Shown: positions 27,046 to 34,891 of the stretch, piece after piece | Position numbering within the stretch: the first letter of the stretch is position 1 | Layout: each line of letters opens with the position of its first letter | Origin: Carboxylicivirga agarovorans | GTDB taxonomy: Bacteria > Bacteroidota > Bacteroidia > Bacteroidales > Marinilabiliaceae | Assembly: GCF_050589845.1 (NCBI RefSeq) | Contig: NZ_JBNGPA010000019.1 | Location: forward strand, 51,404 to 115,403 | Direction: 5' to 3' | Length of the DNA stretch: 64,000 bases | Notes under the pieces: generated by a model | What the model was told of the DNA's origin: nothing | What the model saw: only the letters and a program-made list of their open reading frames with translations | Databases searched by the model: none | Program-made: the position numbers and the translations under genes

Positions 27046-27752
27046 TAGGATTTATCTCTTTTAAGCATCGAAAAACGATTCCTGTTTTGTTGTAAGCGAT
27101 ACTGTAAACGCTTCTGGTACATTTCAGCCTTGACTTCTTCGCTGAATACTTCCTCTATTTCTGTACCCCCGTTAATTGGTGATTTGTCGTATTTGGGAAA
27201 TATAATAGCCTGACTCGGGCACATGCGTGCGCATGCCGGACAATTATTTTTGCAGTTGTGTGGATTAGTGACTTTAACTTGTTTGTTTACGACTGTGTAA
27301 ACACCAAACAAGCAGAAATCATGGCATTTGCCGCATTCGGTGCATTTTGATTTGTCGAGCACGGGGTACCAGGCGTCCTGATCTTTAGATAAGGGGAGGG
27401 CTTCTATTTCTTTATTTATGTCATCGGTCATTTGAGAACTTGTGTCTTCCTCCAATCCGAATTCCGATAATATTTCTTCAGTACTATTCTTCCTGGCTTC
27501 AATAATGTTACCGGGTGTGATACCCAGCCAGTTCATGTGATTATTAACAACCCTGGTATGACAGGCGATAATGGTACCTTCTTTGGCCTTTGTAATTTGA
27601 TCGGGATCGTCGGCAACGAGACGGCATAGGTCATCTTTGATATTAACCTGGTAGCCATTGTTCCTTAAAGTAGCAGCTAAACTGACCACCTTTTTTTTAT
27701 CCATAAATGTACGCGATGTACATGCGCAAATAGTTACAGCTTTAGATTGCAT
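27045..27752 (-). CDS. CxC / double [4Fe-4S] ferredoxin-type protein, first gene of the operon
   Basis: A 235-aa cytoplasmic protein. The N-terminal part has ICACTSRTFMDKKKV, a CxC plus Ser/Arg start that reminds me of HdrA-type N-terminal domains, then further single Cys (DDLCRLV and IIACHTR). The C-terminal part has two clear ferredoxin motifs, CTECGKCHDFCLFG and CKNNCPACARMCPSQAII. It is the first gene of the minus-strand block; nothing lies on this strand for several hundred bases upstream. Its stop codon overlaps the radical SAM start. It likely supplies low-potential electrons to that enzyme. Function of the N-terminal domain unknown. Confidence 0.8.
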   Translation of the reverse strand: MQSKAVTICACTSRTFMDKKKVVSLAATLRNNGYQVNIKDDLCRLVADDPDQITKAKEGTIIACHTRVVNNHMNWLGITPGNIIEARKNSTEEILSEFGLEEDTSSQMTDDINKEIEALPLSKDQDAWYPVLDKSKCTECGKCHDFCLFGVYTVVNKQVKVTNPHNCKNNCPACARMCPSQAIIFPKYDKSPINGGTEIEEVFSEEVKAEMYQKRLQYRLQQNRNRFSMLKRDKS

Positions 27753-28457
27753 CTTCTATCAATTTGGATTTGAACCATTAAATTACAGGGAAAATCCAAG
27801 TTGTTGATCAAAGCCTACACAAAAGGGAAAAAATAATGAATTAAAACGAATTTTAATTGAGATATAAAACTCCTTAATTCGGCAAAAACATAGGCTGATC
27901 TTACTCAATATATGGTTTGTATCTAAATGCGGCAATACATGTTCACCAAATACACCTTATAAGGTTTTGGCGTAATGAGGTTTTATACAGGGTCGTATAA
28001 TTAATGTTGAACATGCTTTAATTTAGCTCGATGTTCCTTCAATGTTCCTTCAATGTTCCTTCAATGTTCGTTCAATGTTCGTTCAATGTTCGTTTAATGT
28101 TCATTCGATTAAAATTGGATTAACAACGAAGAAATAATTAATCAATTATGATGTATTAAAGAGTAACTGCATAAGATGAATTTATGTCATTCCATCTGTC
28201 TGAAAGCTGAAACCTGACTTGGAGTGGCAGCAGGATGTGTGACCTAATTATTGGGTAATTGCATGATGATTGTTGCTGGCGTTTCATGACATGGCATACC
28301 CTTCTGTTAACGGAAGTGAATTTATAGGATTTGGAAATAATACCTCTTTGTTGGGAGGTTATTTTGTCAATCTCATTCAAATGTCGGTTAATTGACTTAT
28401 GATACTCCGTCTTTGACTTGTATTTTCACGGTTCAGTTTAATGAAATAAGTACCGGC
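27753..28457. promoter_or_regulatory. Control region upstream of the 27-kb operon
   Basis: A 705-bp AT-rich stretch between divergently read genes. It must hold the promoter of the minus-strand operon. I could not place a convincing Bacteroidota -7 element (TAnnTTTG) on that strand; the nearest look-alike, at 27809-27817, has one extra spacer base. The region also holds the 11-bp tandem repeat listed separately. A short minus-strand reading frame at 28156-28380 has no recognisable features and I do not call it. Confidence 0.5.
28031..28107. repeat. Seven-copy 11-bp tandem repeat
   Basis: Seven units in a row: ATGTTCCTTCA three times, ATGTTCGTTCA twice, then ATGTTCGTTTA and ATGTTCATTCG. The 11-bp period is close to one helical turn, so each unit shows the same face of the DNA. 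It lies about 280 bp upstream of the first gene of the long operon. It could be a multi-site binding array or simple slippage DNA. Confidence 0.9.
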
Positions 28458-28799
28458 ATGGAGAAGAAGATAATTAGTTGGCCCGGAGCATATGGTAAAC
28501 AATATGAATTTGAGATATTTGATTTGGATGTAATATTTCCCGCTGGTGCAAGAGGCAATTATATTTTTGCGAGACGAACACCTACTGGTTGGGATGCTGT
28601 CTATATAGGAGAGGGTATATTACAGGAGAGAGTGCAAGATGTTGTTCACAGATCGCATGCCATTAAGAAAGGAGCAACGCATATTCATGCTCATTTTAAT
28701 ATTAATGAGTATAGCCGGAAAGCTGAGGAAGAAGATCTGTTGACGGTACACACTGAGGCATATACGCCTAAGGGTTGTAATGTAAAGAAAGATGGATAG
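28458..28799 (+). CDS. Small GIY-YIG-like domain protein
   Basis: I use the ATG at 28458 (113 aa); the in-frame ATG at 28392 adds 22 residues with no domain content. The core reads GNYIFARRTPTGWDAVYIGEG, then an Arg in LQERVQD, AIKKGATHIHAHFN and a Glu in HTEAYTPKGCN. This order (G-Y-I-F, x-Y-I-G, Arg, Glu, terminal Asn) resembles a minimal GIY-YIG nuclease fold. It stands alone, reads toward a strong terminator and has no phage or transposon genes beside it. The family call is by eye. Confidence 0.6.
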   Translation: MEKKIISWPGAYGKQYEFEIFDLDVIFPAGARGNYIFARRTPTGWDAVYIGEGILQERVQDVVHRSHAIKKGATHIHAHFNINEYSRKAEEEDLLTVHTEAYTPKGCNVKKDG

Positions 28800-28856
28800 A
28801 TAATTATGGAAGAGTAAGCTGATAAAGTGTTTCCCACACCTTATATCATGTATAGT

Positions 28857-28894
28857 ATTCCTGTTCTGCTTATTGACAGAACAGGAATTTTTTT
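28857..28894. terminator. Rho-independent terminator, probably bidirectional
   Basis: A perfect 12-bp stem (ATTCCTGTTCTG at 28857-28868 with CAGAACAGGAAT at 28877-28888), an 8-base loop and a T-run on the plus strand. It separates the convergent genes ending at 28799 and 28900. Confidence 0.88.
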
Positions 28895-28899
28895 ATGCT

Positions 28900-30510
28900 T
28901 TAGAATGGTATTCCATTGTCTGATGCATCCTGGTAGAATGCCATGCTTTTTTCAAAGGCTGGTTTAAAGAATTGCTCCAGGTCAGTTGTTGCATCAAGGT
29001 CAAGCTTTTCTCTGATCCTGAATTTTGCTTTGCGTACGGTTGATTTCTGAACGCTCTGAATCTGACAGATGGCATCGGTAGACATCCCCAGTGAAAACAT
29101 TAAGGCATAACGACTATCGGCTCTTGAAAGTTGAGGGTAATCAGTAAGTAGTGTCTGGTACGTTTCATGGTAGCAAATGTCGAAATGATCGGATAATGTT
29201 TGTATAGTGATGTTACCGGCAGGTATTGTTTCGGTATTGACCCCAAGGCGTTTTTGTAATAGGATTTTTTCGTTCATACCCACAATAAGGTTATGAAGCT
29301 CCCTGTTTTTGGCGCGGATTCTTCTTTGACGTTTTTTATACAGGTTGATGAGGTAATAAACCAATAAAGTAAAAAGAAGAAAACCAATGATTGCAATTAG
29401 AGTTACAATGGTGCGTTGCCATTTCAGGTCTTTAATGTCAGCCTTTAAATTGTCTACTTCAGCTGATATTTCCAGTACCAGCGCTAAGCGTTGTTTTTGT
29501 TTGGAAATGGCTCGGTTTTGATATTTAGTGGCTTTGCTTAAATGCTCAAAAGCGAGCTGATAATTGTTATTGATTGTGTCAATCCTGCAAAGAAGCAAAT
29601 AGGGGTAGTGCTTTCTTTCATCTATATTGTACTTATCATAGGCAGCTATTGATTGGTAAAGGTATTGCTCTGCATTGTGATAATCTTTTTTCATATAGCG
29701 CAAGGTCCCTTTGAATTGTAATAGCACCGGCATTTTACTTATACCGGGATAACTGCTGTCATTTAATATGGATAAGCCTTTGTCGACGTATACTTCAGCT
29801 GAATCGATCTGCCCTCTTTGTTTTAGAATATAGGCAATGCCTCTGTACGAATTGGCAGCTTTGTTATTAAGGTTTAATTCAAGGTATTTGTTGGCTATGT
29901 TTTCCAGTTTACCAATGGTCTCAGAATGGTTTGGCTGCAGGATTGACCAATAGGAGAAATCAGCGAAAAGCTGATGTGGGTAACTCCCTTTTTCCTTTAG
30001 TTGTTGAATGCCTTTAGTTAATGTTTTCGTGTAATCTCTCCTGGAATAACGGTTGCACCTGGCAACTCCAATATTGGCAATACCGGTATAAATACTTGAT
30101 TGGTTGTTTAACAGATCAGTGCATTTGTAGTAATTGATGATTGCCTGATCCCAATAGCCTAACCCTTCAGATACCCAAGCCATTATCAAATGACATTTTG
30201 CCTGCCCTTCGATGTTATTGTCAGTGATAAATCGGCTTAAGGTTTGTTGTATGGTGATAAGAGCTGAATCAGGCTCTCCTTGCTGGTAAAATAGAAAAGC
30301 CTCAAGGAGTTGAATATCATTCTTATATTGGCTTTTTTCATTAAGCGATAAATGTTGGTTGAGTTTCAAAAGCTTCTTTTCAGCCTGTTTGGGATAGTAG
30401 TAAAGCAGTCTTTCTATATCAGAAATTTTTTCGGCGATGGTATTTTGTGCCGATAACTCTAAAAACGAATAAATAAATAATAGTGGTACTATACAAAATG
30501 CTATTCTCAT
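28900..30510 (-). CDS. TPR-repeat membrane regulator with C-terminal LuxR-like HTH
   Basis: A 536-aa protein. A signal/anchor segment (IVPLLFIYSFLELSAQ) is followed by tetratricopeptide-like helices to about residue 360. Next come a transmembrane helix (TIVTLIAIIGFLLFTLLVYYL), a basic coiled-coil linker (LYKKRQRRIRAKNRELHN) and a helix-turn-helix region near the end (SRADSRYALMFSLGMSTDAI and QSVQKSTVRKAKFRIREKL). This periplasmic-TPR / membrane / cytoplasmic-HTH layout is common in Bacteroidota one-component sensors. Target genes unknown; the divergent small exported peptide gene is the nearest candidate. Confidence 0.8.
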   Translation of the reverse strand: MRIAFCIVPLLFIYSFLELSAQNTIAEKISDIERLLYYYPKQAEKKLLKLNQHLSLNEKSQYKNDIQLLEAFLFYQQGEPDSALITIQQTLSRFITDNNIEGQAKCHLIMAWVSEGLGYWDQAIINYYKCTDLLNNQSSIYTGIANIGVARCNRYSRRDYTKTLTKGIQQLKEKGSYPHQLFADFSYWSILQPNHSETIGKLENIANKYLELNLNNKAANSYRGIAYILKQRGQIDSAEVYVDKGLSILNDSSYPGISKMPVLLQFKGTLRYMKKDYHNAEQYLYQSIAAYDKYNIDERKHYPYLLLCRIDTINNNYQLAFEHLSKATKYQNRAISKQKQRLALVLEISAEVDNLKADIKDLKWQRTIVTLIAIIGFLLFTLLVYYLINLYKKRQRRIRAKNRELHNLIVGMNEKILLQKRLGVNTETIPAGNITIQTLSDHFDICYHETYQTLLTDYPQLSRADSRYALMFSLGMSTDAICQIQSVQKSTVRKAKFRIREKLDLDATTDLEQFFKPAFEKSMAFYQDASDNGIPF

Positions 30511-30800
30511 CCTTCAGCCTCTCAAACTTGTTGTAAATTTCCTTAATACCAGTTGTTGTGAATTAGCATACAAAACTAAGAAAAAAGATAGCTGTACCCT
30601 GAATTTTCGTTTTATAAATCAGGATTCTCAAGCAGCGATTCACCGAAAGAAGGACTTATGGCTAAGTTAGGGCTGTAGCTGTAAAGATCAGATATTGAGT
30701 GAGATGGTAAATGCCACGTTGTTTGCCACGGTACTTATGGATATTCCCATAGATCAAGCTATTCTTTTGTGGTTCATTTTAATTGTTAATGAACACACAT
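30511..30800. promoter_or_regulatory. Divergent intergenic region
   Basis: A 290-bp AT-rich gap between the minus-strand TPR/HTH regulator and the plus-strand small exported peptide. It should hold both promoters. I see no clear palindrome or repeat. Confidence 0.4.
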
Positions 30801-31025
30801 ATGAAGACATTGCGTTTAGGGCGTCTTTTTATTGCCTTAATGTTTTTGCTGGTAAGTGCAGGTTTGCAAGTTCATGCAGAAGAGACATCAAACAAAAACG
30901 ATGGAACAACAAGCACTACGCAAACTCAGAATGACGAAACCCAGAATGACGAAGAAGATCCTGTTCTGGACCCAACAGGCGATCCATTTAGTATGATTGG
31001 GATACTAAGCACCTTGGGTTTGTAA
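30801..31025 (+). CDS. Small exported peptide precursor
   Basis: I start at the ATG at 30801 (74 aa), which gives a textbook signal peptide: basic MKTLRLGR, then hydrophobic LFIALMFLLVSAGL, then a VHAEE cleavage site. The mature part is about 47 residues: an acidic, Asn/Thr/Gln/Asp-rich spacer, then DPVLDPTGDPFSMIG and a hydrophobic C-terminus ending STLGL. No Cys and no enzyme motif. A lone LytTR DNA-binding gene follows 56 bp later on the same strand. A signalling or cell-surface peptide is possible; I recognise no family. Confidence 0.6.
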   Translation: MKTLRLGRLFIALMFLLVSAGLQVHAEETSNKNDGTTSTTQTQNDETQNDEEDPVLDPTGDPFSMIGILSTLGL

Positions 31026-31081
31026 AAAGAACAGTGGCTTTTAACCAAACCTAACCCAACCTAACCTTCACCTTTTTTAAT

Positions 31082-31459
31082 TTGAAATTAGCTGTCGTGA
31101 TAAAAGAATGTAAGCAAGGAAACCAAGTTTGTTACTTTAAGAAATTAGACCTGTTATTGGCCAAAGGGCAGTATCGATTGGTTGAGCCGAAAGATATCTT
31201 GTATTTACAGGCCGATCGTAGCTATTGTAAGGTGCATTTGCTAAATGGCGAGGTTCTTGTTGCCAGCAAACCACTCAATAGATTTGAGAAGAAGTTATGT
31301 GCTGGAAAGTTTTTAAGAAGTCATCGAAGCTATTTGATCAACAAGGTTCATGTAAGCGGGTTTTCACGTAACGATAAAATGATACGGCTTGCCGAAGGAA
31401 TAGAGCTGCCTTGCAGTGAAAGGGCATTGAAAGAGTTAATAAAGGAGCTTGTATTGTAA
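31082..31459 (+). CDS. Stand-alone LytTR DNA-binding regulator
   Basis: A 125-aa protein made almost only of a LytTR domain: EPKDILYLQADRSYCKVHLL, then SKPLNRFEKKL, FLRSHRSYLINKVHV and the terminal ELPCSERALKEL. No receiver domain and no membrane segment, so it acts without direct phosphorylation, unlike AgrA/LytR types. The only upstream start is a TTG at 31082; the next in-frame Met lies deep inside the domain. It lies right after the exported peptide gene. Three spaced palindromes at 31609-31667 are possible binding sites, although they do not match the LytTR consensus I remember. Confidence 0.8.
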   Translation: MKLAVVIKECKQGNQVCYFKKLDLLLAKGQYRLVEPKDILYLQADRSYCKVHLLNGEVLVASKPLNRFEKKLCAGKFLRSHRSYLINKVHVSGFSRNDKMIRLAEGIELPCSERALKELIKELVL

Positions 31460-31608
31460 GCAAGTGAATTGCTCTCAGTAGTGCACAACGCATTGTGACC
31501 GGCGTCTCAATACTCACTTCTCTTTTTCATCCCCGGTCTACGATCTCTCATCTCTGTTGCAGGCATATGCGACCACTTTATGACCATGAACAAACTGCTG
31601 GTTTAATG

Positions 31609-31667
31609 ACCATGCCTTGGTAAGCATACATACCATGCCTTGGTATGCCTGCATACCATGTTGTGGT
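31609..31667. repeat. Three ACCA-N5-TGGT palindromes at 23-bp spacing
   Basis: ACCATGCCTTGGT at 31609-31621 and 31632-31644, then ACCATGTTGTGGT at 31655-31667. Start-to-start spacing is exactly 23 bp (about two helical turns). The array sits in the gap between the LytTR gene and the 3' end of the minus-strand membrane protein gene. It looks like an operator array, but no gene start is directly downstream on either strand. Confidence 0.8.
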
Positions 31668-31756
31668 AATTATTAATAGTACACTTCTTGCTTACTCATT
31701 TGCCCAAAAGAAACTAACAAACAGTTCATGCGTCAATGAAATGCAGGATAGAGTTA

Positions 31757-32440
31757 TCAACCACCGTGTAAGCATATTAACTTTTGTCTTTTGTCAATTA
31801 TCTTTAGCCAATAATAGGGGAAGGGAACTTTCAGTAAAATGTTATCTTCTTCAATTCTGAAACCGTTTGGTACTGCAGTGAATTTCATCTTATTAATATC
31901 CGGACTGATTGCTCTGATATCTTTCTCTAAAAAGGTTTCTTTTTTTGCTATGAACGTTAAATGGTCATTGGTTAGAATTAGTTGTCCATAAACGCTTTTC
32001 CCATTATGACTTGTCAGTTGGGCAAAATCCTTTAATAGCGTTCTTTTAGCCTGAAGGATGCCCTTTTGACTTTTTAATCGGATGAATTTATTGATCAGCA
32101 TAGAACTGGTAAACAATCCGCCTATTGCTATACCAACTATAATGTATTTTAATAAGTCATGAATTATAAAGGTGTTTTCCTCAATGGAATCCATTCCGAA
32201 AAGTACAATGCCAATGAATGTCCCGCTAAAAATCCCCAAAAAGAAATGGCGAATCCGGTATAACCAAACCGGTGGATTACTATAACCAAACACTATAATT
32301 CTTGTAAGACCTGCAAGCAGACCCATTACTGCTGTAAAAAGAATAAGGGCATTTGAGGATTTAAAGTAAAACTTAAGTATTGCAGATAGCCCAATAAAAA
32401 GAAATAATCCGATTAATGCATTCCAATGGTTTTGTTTCAT
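31757..32440 (-). CDS. Four-TM membrane protein with PH/GRAM-like C-terminal domain
   Basis: A 227-aa protein with about four transmembrane helices in the first 125 residues (for example ALIGLFLFIGLSAILKFYF and YIIVGIAIGGLFTSSMLI). A soluble C-terminal region follows, where GKSVYGQLILTNDHLTFIAK and KMKFTAVPNGFRIEED resemble the strands of a GRAM/bacterial-PH domain. Function unknown; such domains bind lipids or partners at the membrane. It is alone on its strand, with a long gap upstream. Confidence 0.65.
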   Translation of the reverse strand: MKQNHWNALIGLFLFIGLSAILKFYFKSSNALILFTAVMGLLAGLTRIIVFGYSNPPVWLYRIRHFFLGIFSGTFIGIVLFGMDSIEENTFIIHDLLKYIIVGIAIGGLFTSSMLINKFIRLKSQKGILQAKRTLLKDFAQLTSHNGKSVYGQLILTNDHLTFIAKKETFLEKDIRAISPDINKMKFTAVPNGFRIEEDNILLKVPFPYYWLKIIDKRQKLICLHGG

Positions 32441-33146
32441 GATCTTGGTTTTATATGTTGTTGATATTCATTTTATTTAATGATTGCTGAATGCAAGACG
32501 TCATTTTTCCTCTTTGGGGTGACATAGGAACTAAAAAAAATGAACTGTTTATTGGTGACGATGAAAGATTCTGCCGGTGATATGAATGGGAATGCTATTG
32601 GTAAAAGTGGCAGCACATCAAAAAGCTTCATCCTATTTAATCCTTTTTACCTCCGGGGTGGAACTTGGATGAACGGCATGTGAAGACGGTAGATGTCATC
32701 TTTTTAGTAAATGATACATAAGGAAAAATAGTATTGAGTTAAACATTGAAAGTTGGTAGGGGCGTTGAAAATATCCATTGAGAAATAACGACCTGAAAAA
32801 CCAAATTACTCAGTGGGCTTTGTCAATGAATTTGAGATGCCATATTACCCAAATGCACTTAGTTTCAGAAAATCAACCCAAATATTTCTCAAGCAATCTC
32901 CTTGAGAATAATAGATCATCATTTATTAAGAATAAATGCGAATACACGAAGAGGGTGTCCAAATTTATAGGTTCACGCTAAGGCCGCTAAGAATTACGCC
33001 AAGACAACAAAGTATATGATGTTATTTTTCAACACCTTGCGTGCTCTGCGTTTTTCTTTGTTTGCGTTCTTTGCGAGCAATATCCTACATTTTGGACATC
33101 CTCTTTATTTTGAAATGTCAGGCATGTCAACCAGAGAAATAAACTG
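32441..33146. other. 706-bp non-coding stretch with a MITE-like element
   Basis: No convincing gene. A short plus-strand frame at 32778-32981 runs into the repeat element and has no features. The right part (32949-33106) holds the inverted-repeat element listed next. Two degenerate copies of a TTTTTnCCTC...GGGGTG stretch lie near 32500 and 32645; their meaning is unclear. Confidence 0.6.
32949..33106. repeat. MITE/REP-like element with terminal inverted repeats
   Basis: About 158 bp bounded by AAGAGGGTGTCCAAATTT (32949-32966) and an inverted near copy (TTTGGACATCCTCTT, ending about 33105). Inside, the left arm has CACGCTAAGGCCGCTAAG and the right arm has inverted copies of ACGCAAAGAACGCAAA-type units, a repeat style I have seen scattered in other bacterial genomes. 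Neither arm codes for protein. It looks like a non-autonomous mobile or hairpin-forming repeat. Confidence 0.65.
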
Positions 33147-33767
33147 CTACTTCTCTTCGATACTGTTTAAACATTCCGGAACAAATATCATCTGACCAGA
33201 AGCTTCCGATTCAGTCACTATCTTGTAAACTTTAGCGGTATCTGAGGCAGAAACAGTATTGGGCATGCTTAAACCAAACAATTCAGCAGATTCTGTTACC
33301 AGGGCGGGACGTACCACATTGATCCGAATGTTTCTCTCTTTCTCTAACTCAACAACCTTAACAAAGCCTTCCAAACCGGCACACGCCATGGTGATAGCTG
33401 AGGAACCGGGGAAGGGTGAGAAAACAGCCATGCCGGTTGTTACGGTGATAAAGCCATTTTCTTTCACGTGATTCAAAGCCGCTCTTATTAAGTTGATCTG
33501 TCCTTTCAGTTTGCTATTAATGGCCAGATCCAGGTCTTTTTCCGTGAGTTGGGCAAGTGGTACCAGATTCGCGTCTCCGGCGGCAGATATGATACCATCG
33601 ACATCTTTAAGATCCTCAAACATTTTATCAATGGAGCTCATATCCTCAATATTGACCTGGTAGTCTCCACCATTTCGACCTATTGCAATTACTTCGTGAT
33701 CTTTACTTAACAAGTCAACAATTTCACGACCTATGATTCCGGTTCCTCCTACTACTAATATTTTCAT
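33147..33767 (-). CDS. Short-chain dehydrogenase-like protein (atypical active site)
   Basis: A 206-aa Rossmann protein: GGTGIIG nucleotide motif at the N-terminus, ISAAGDAN (NNAG equivalent) and INVVRPALVTESAE near the end. The usual catalytic YxxxK is not seen; the matching helix reads SSAITMACAGLEGFVK, with no Tyr or Lys at the expected spots. A group of short SDR proteins I recall shares this loss. It lies 38 bp after the haloalkane dehalogenase gene, same strand, so probably co-transcribed and under the HxlR regulator. NAD(P) binding is likely; the reaction is uncertain. Confidence 0.8.
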   Translation of the reverse strand: MKILVVGGTGIIGREIVDLLSKDHEVIAIGRNGGDYQVNIEDMSSIDKMFEDLKDVDGIISAAGDANLVPLAQLTEKDLDLAINSKLKGQINLIRAALNHVKENGFITVTTGMAVFSPFPGSSAITMACAGLEGFVKVVELEKERNIRINVVRPALVTESAELFGLSMPNTVSASDTAKVYKIVTESEASGQMIFVPECLNSIEEK

Positions 33768-33805
33768 GATTTTAATTTATAAATGGTTTTCAAAAAGTTG
33801 TATAA

Positions 33806-34777
33806 TTAAAAATTGGTCTGATCTAACCAGTCAATGACCTTGCCTGCTAACATGACAGATTGGTCTTCCTGCAGAAAATGTGAAGCATCAGTCACTGTAA
33901 TGTGAGGTTGGTTTTGCGCACCTGTGAAATTGGTTTGCAGAAGAGTATCATATCCTTGACCAGCAAGAAAGGGGTCTTTATCACTGAATAAAGTCAGCAC
34001 GGGTTTATCCCATTTCTTCAGGCTTTTCCAATCTTTCAATACCTCTGACAGATCAGATGCAACGATCTGTGGCATGCGACGAGGACCGGCATAATACTCT
34101 TTGTCTGGAAACGGAGCATTATAAGCAGCCATTTCATCAGGTGATAACTCTTTTGTGGTAAGTACTTGCATCATTTTGCCAATGTCCAGCTTGTGGGCAT
34201 GTTTAAAATATCCGGCCCAATTACCATAGTTTTGCTTCTTTTCAAATTTCTCCACAGAAGGCTTACCACTGATGGCAGCCAGTAATTTAAGAACATTGGG
34301 TAAAACCAGTCTTTCCATTCCTTTTGCTTCGGCCAGTGCGGTGTTGGCCACAACCAAACGGTCTAACCACTCTGGCTGACGAGCCAGTACACGCATGCCT
34401 ATCATGCCACCCCAGTCCTGCATAAAAGCTGCAGCATGTTTGATGCCCAGTTTGTTAATAAATTGTTCCATCCAACCGACATGGGCCGTGAAGGTATGTT
34501 CCATAGGATCGACCGGTTTATCTGATTTTCCGAAGCCTATCAGGTCGGGAGCTATGACCCTGTAATCCGCTTTAACTAAAAGAGGAATCATATGACGATA
34601 GAGGTAGCTCCACGATGGCTGCCCGTGAAGCAGGAAAATGGTTTTTCTGTTGCCCTGTCCTTCATCCAGGTAATGCATGCGCAAACCATCCAGATCCATA
34701 TAATTTGCAGAAAATGGATAATCTTTAAGCTTAGTAAAAGCAGATTCGGGAGTTGTTAATTTTGTTATTGTCTTCAT
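33806..34777 (-). CDS. Haloalkane dehalogenase-like alpha/beta hydrolase
   Basis: A 323-aa cytoplasmic alpha/beta hydrolase. HGQPSWSYLYRH gives the oxyanion/HGxP motif, QDWGGMIG holds the Asp nucleophile and the halide-binding Trp, FSDKDPF carries the catalytic acid, and DASHFLQED the catalytic His. This set is typical of haloalkane dehalogenase subfamily I, which hydrolyse C-halogen bonds to alcohols. Real substrates are unknown and other hydrolyses are possible. It is first in a two-gene unit with the SDR gene, facing the HxlR regulator. Confidence 0.75.
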   Translation of the reverse strand: MKTITKLTTPESAFTKLKDYPFSANYMDLDGLRMHYLDEGQGNRKTIFLLHGQPSWSYLYRHMIPLLVKADYRVIAPDLIGFGKSDKPVDPMEHTFTAHVGWMEQFINKLGIKHAAAFMQDWGGMIGMRVLARQPEWLDRLVVANTALAEAKGMERLVLPNVLKLLAAISGKPSVEKFEKKQNYGNWAGYFKHAHKLDIGKMMQVLTTKELSPDEMAAYNAPFPDKEYYAGPRRMPQIVASDLSEVLKDWKSLKKWDKPVLTLFSDKDPFLAGQGYDTLLQTNFTGAQNQPHITVTDASHFLQEDQSVMLAGKVIDWLDQTNF

Positions 34778-34841
34778 TGCATTTAATTTTTGTCTGATAT
34801 GCTTGCAAATCTAAAGAGGGTCATTTACTTTTGAAAGCAGA

Positions 34842-34867
34842 TATACAAAATATAGCGCTATACAAAA
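34842..34867. promoter_or_regulatory. Palindromic operator candidate between dehalogenase and HxlR genes
   Basis: TATAGCGCTATA at 34851-34862 is a perfect 12-bp palindrome, flanked by two direct copies of TATACAAAA (34842-34850 and 34859-34867, 17 bp apart). It lies in the 114-bp divergent gap, a typical place for an HxlR-family site. Confidence 0.6.
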
Positions 34868-34891
34868 GTATACCTCTTGAAAAGACTGGCT

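Noticed and set aside
27753..28030. A defined promoter for the long operon
   Set aside because: No TAnnTTTG element with a matching -33 box could be placed with confidence on the minus strand.
28031..28107. CRISPR array
   Set aside because: The units are 11 bp and directly joined, with no spacers and no cas genes.
28156..28380. 74-aa minus-strand gene
   Set aside because: No recognisable motif, AT-rich composition, and it lies in a control region; treated as chance.
30695..30934. 79-aa plus-strand frame overlapping the exported peptide gene
   Set aside because: The signal-peptide frame starting at 30801 is far more protein-like; this one looks like an overlap artefact.
32778..32981. 67-aa plus-strand gene
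   Set aside because: Its end runs into the inverted-repeat element and nothing in it resembles a protein family.
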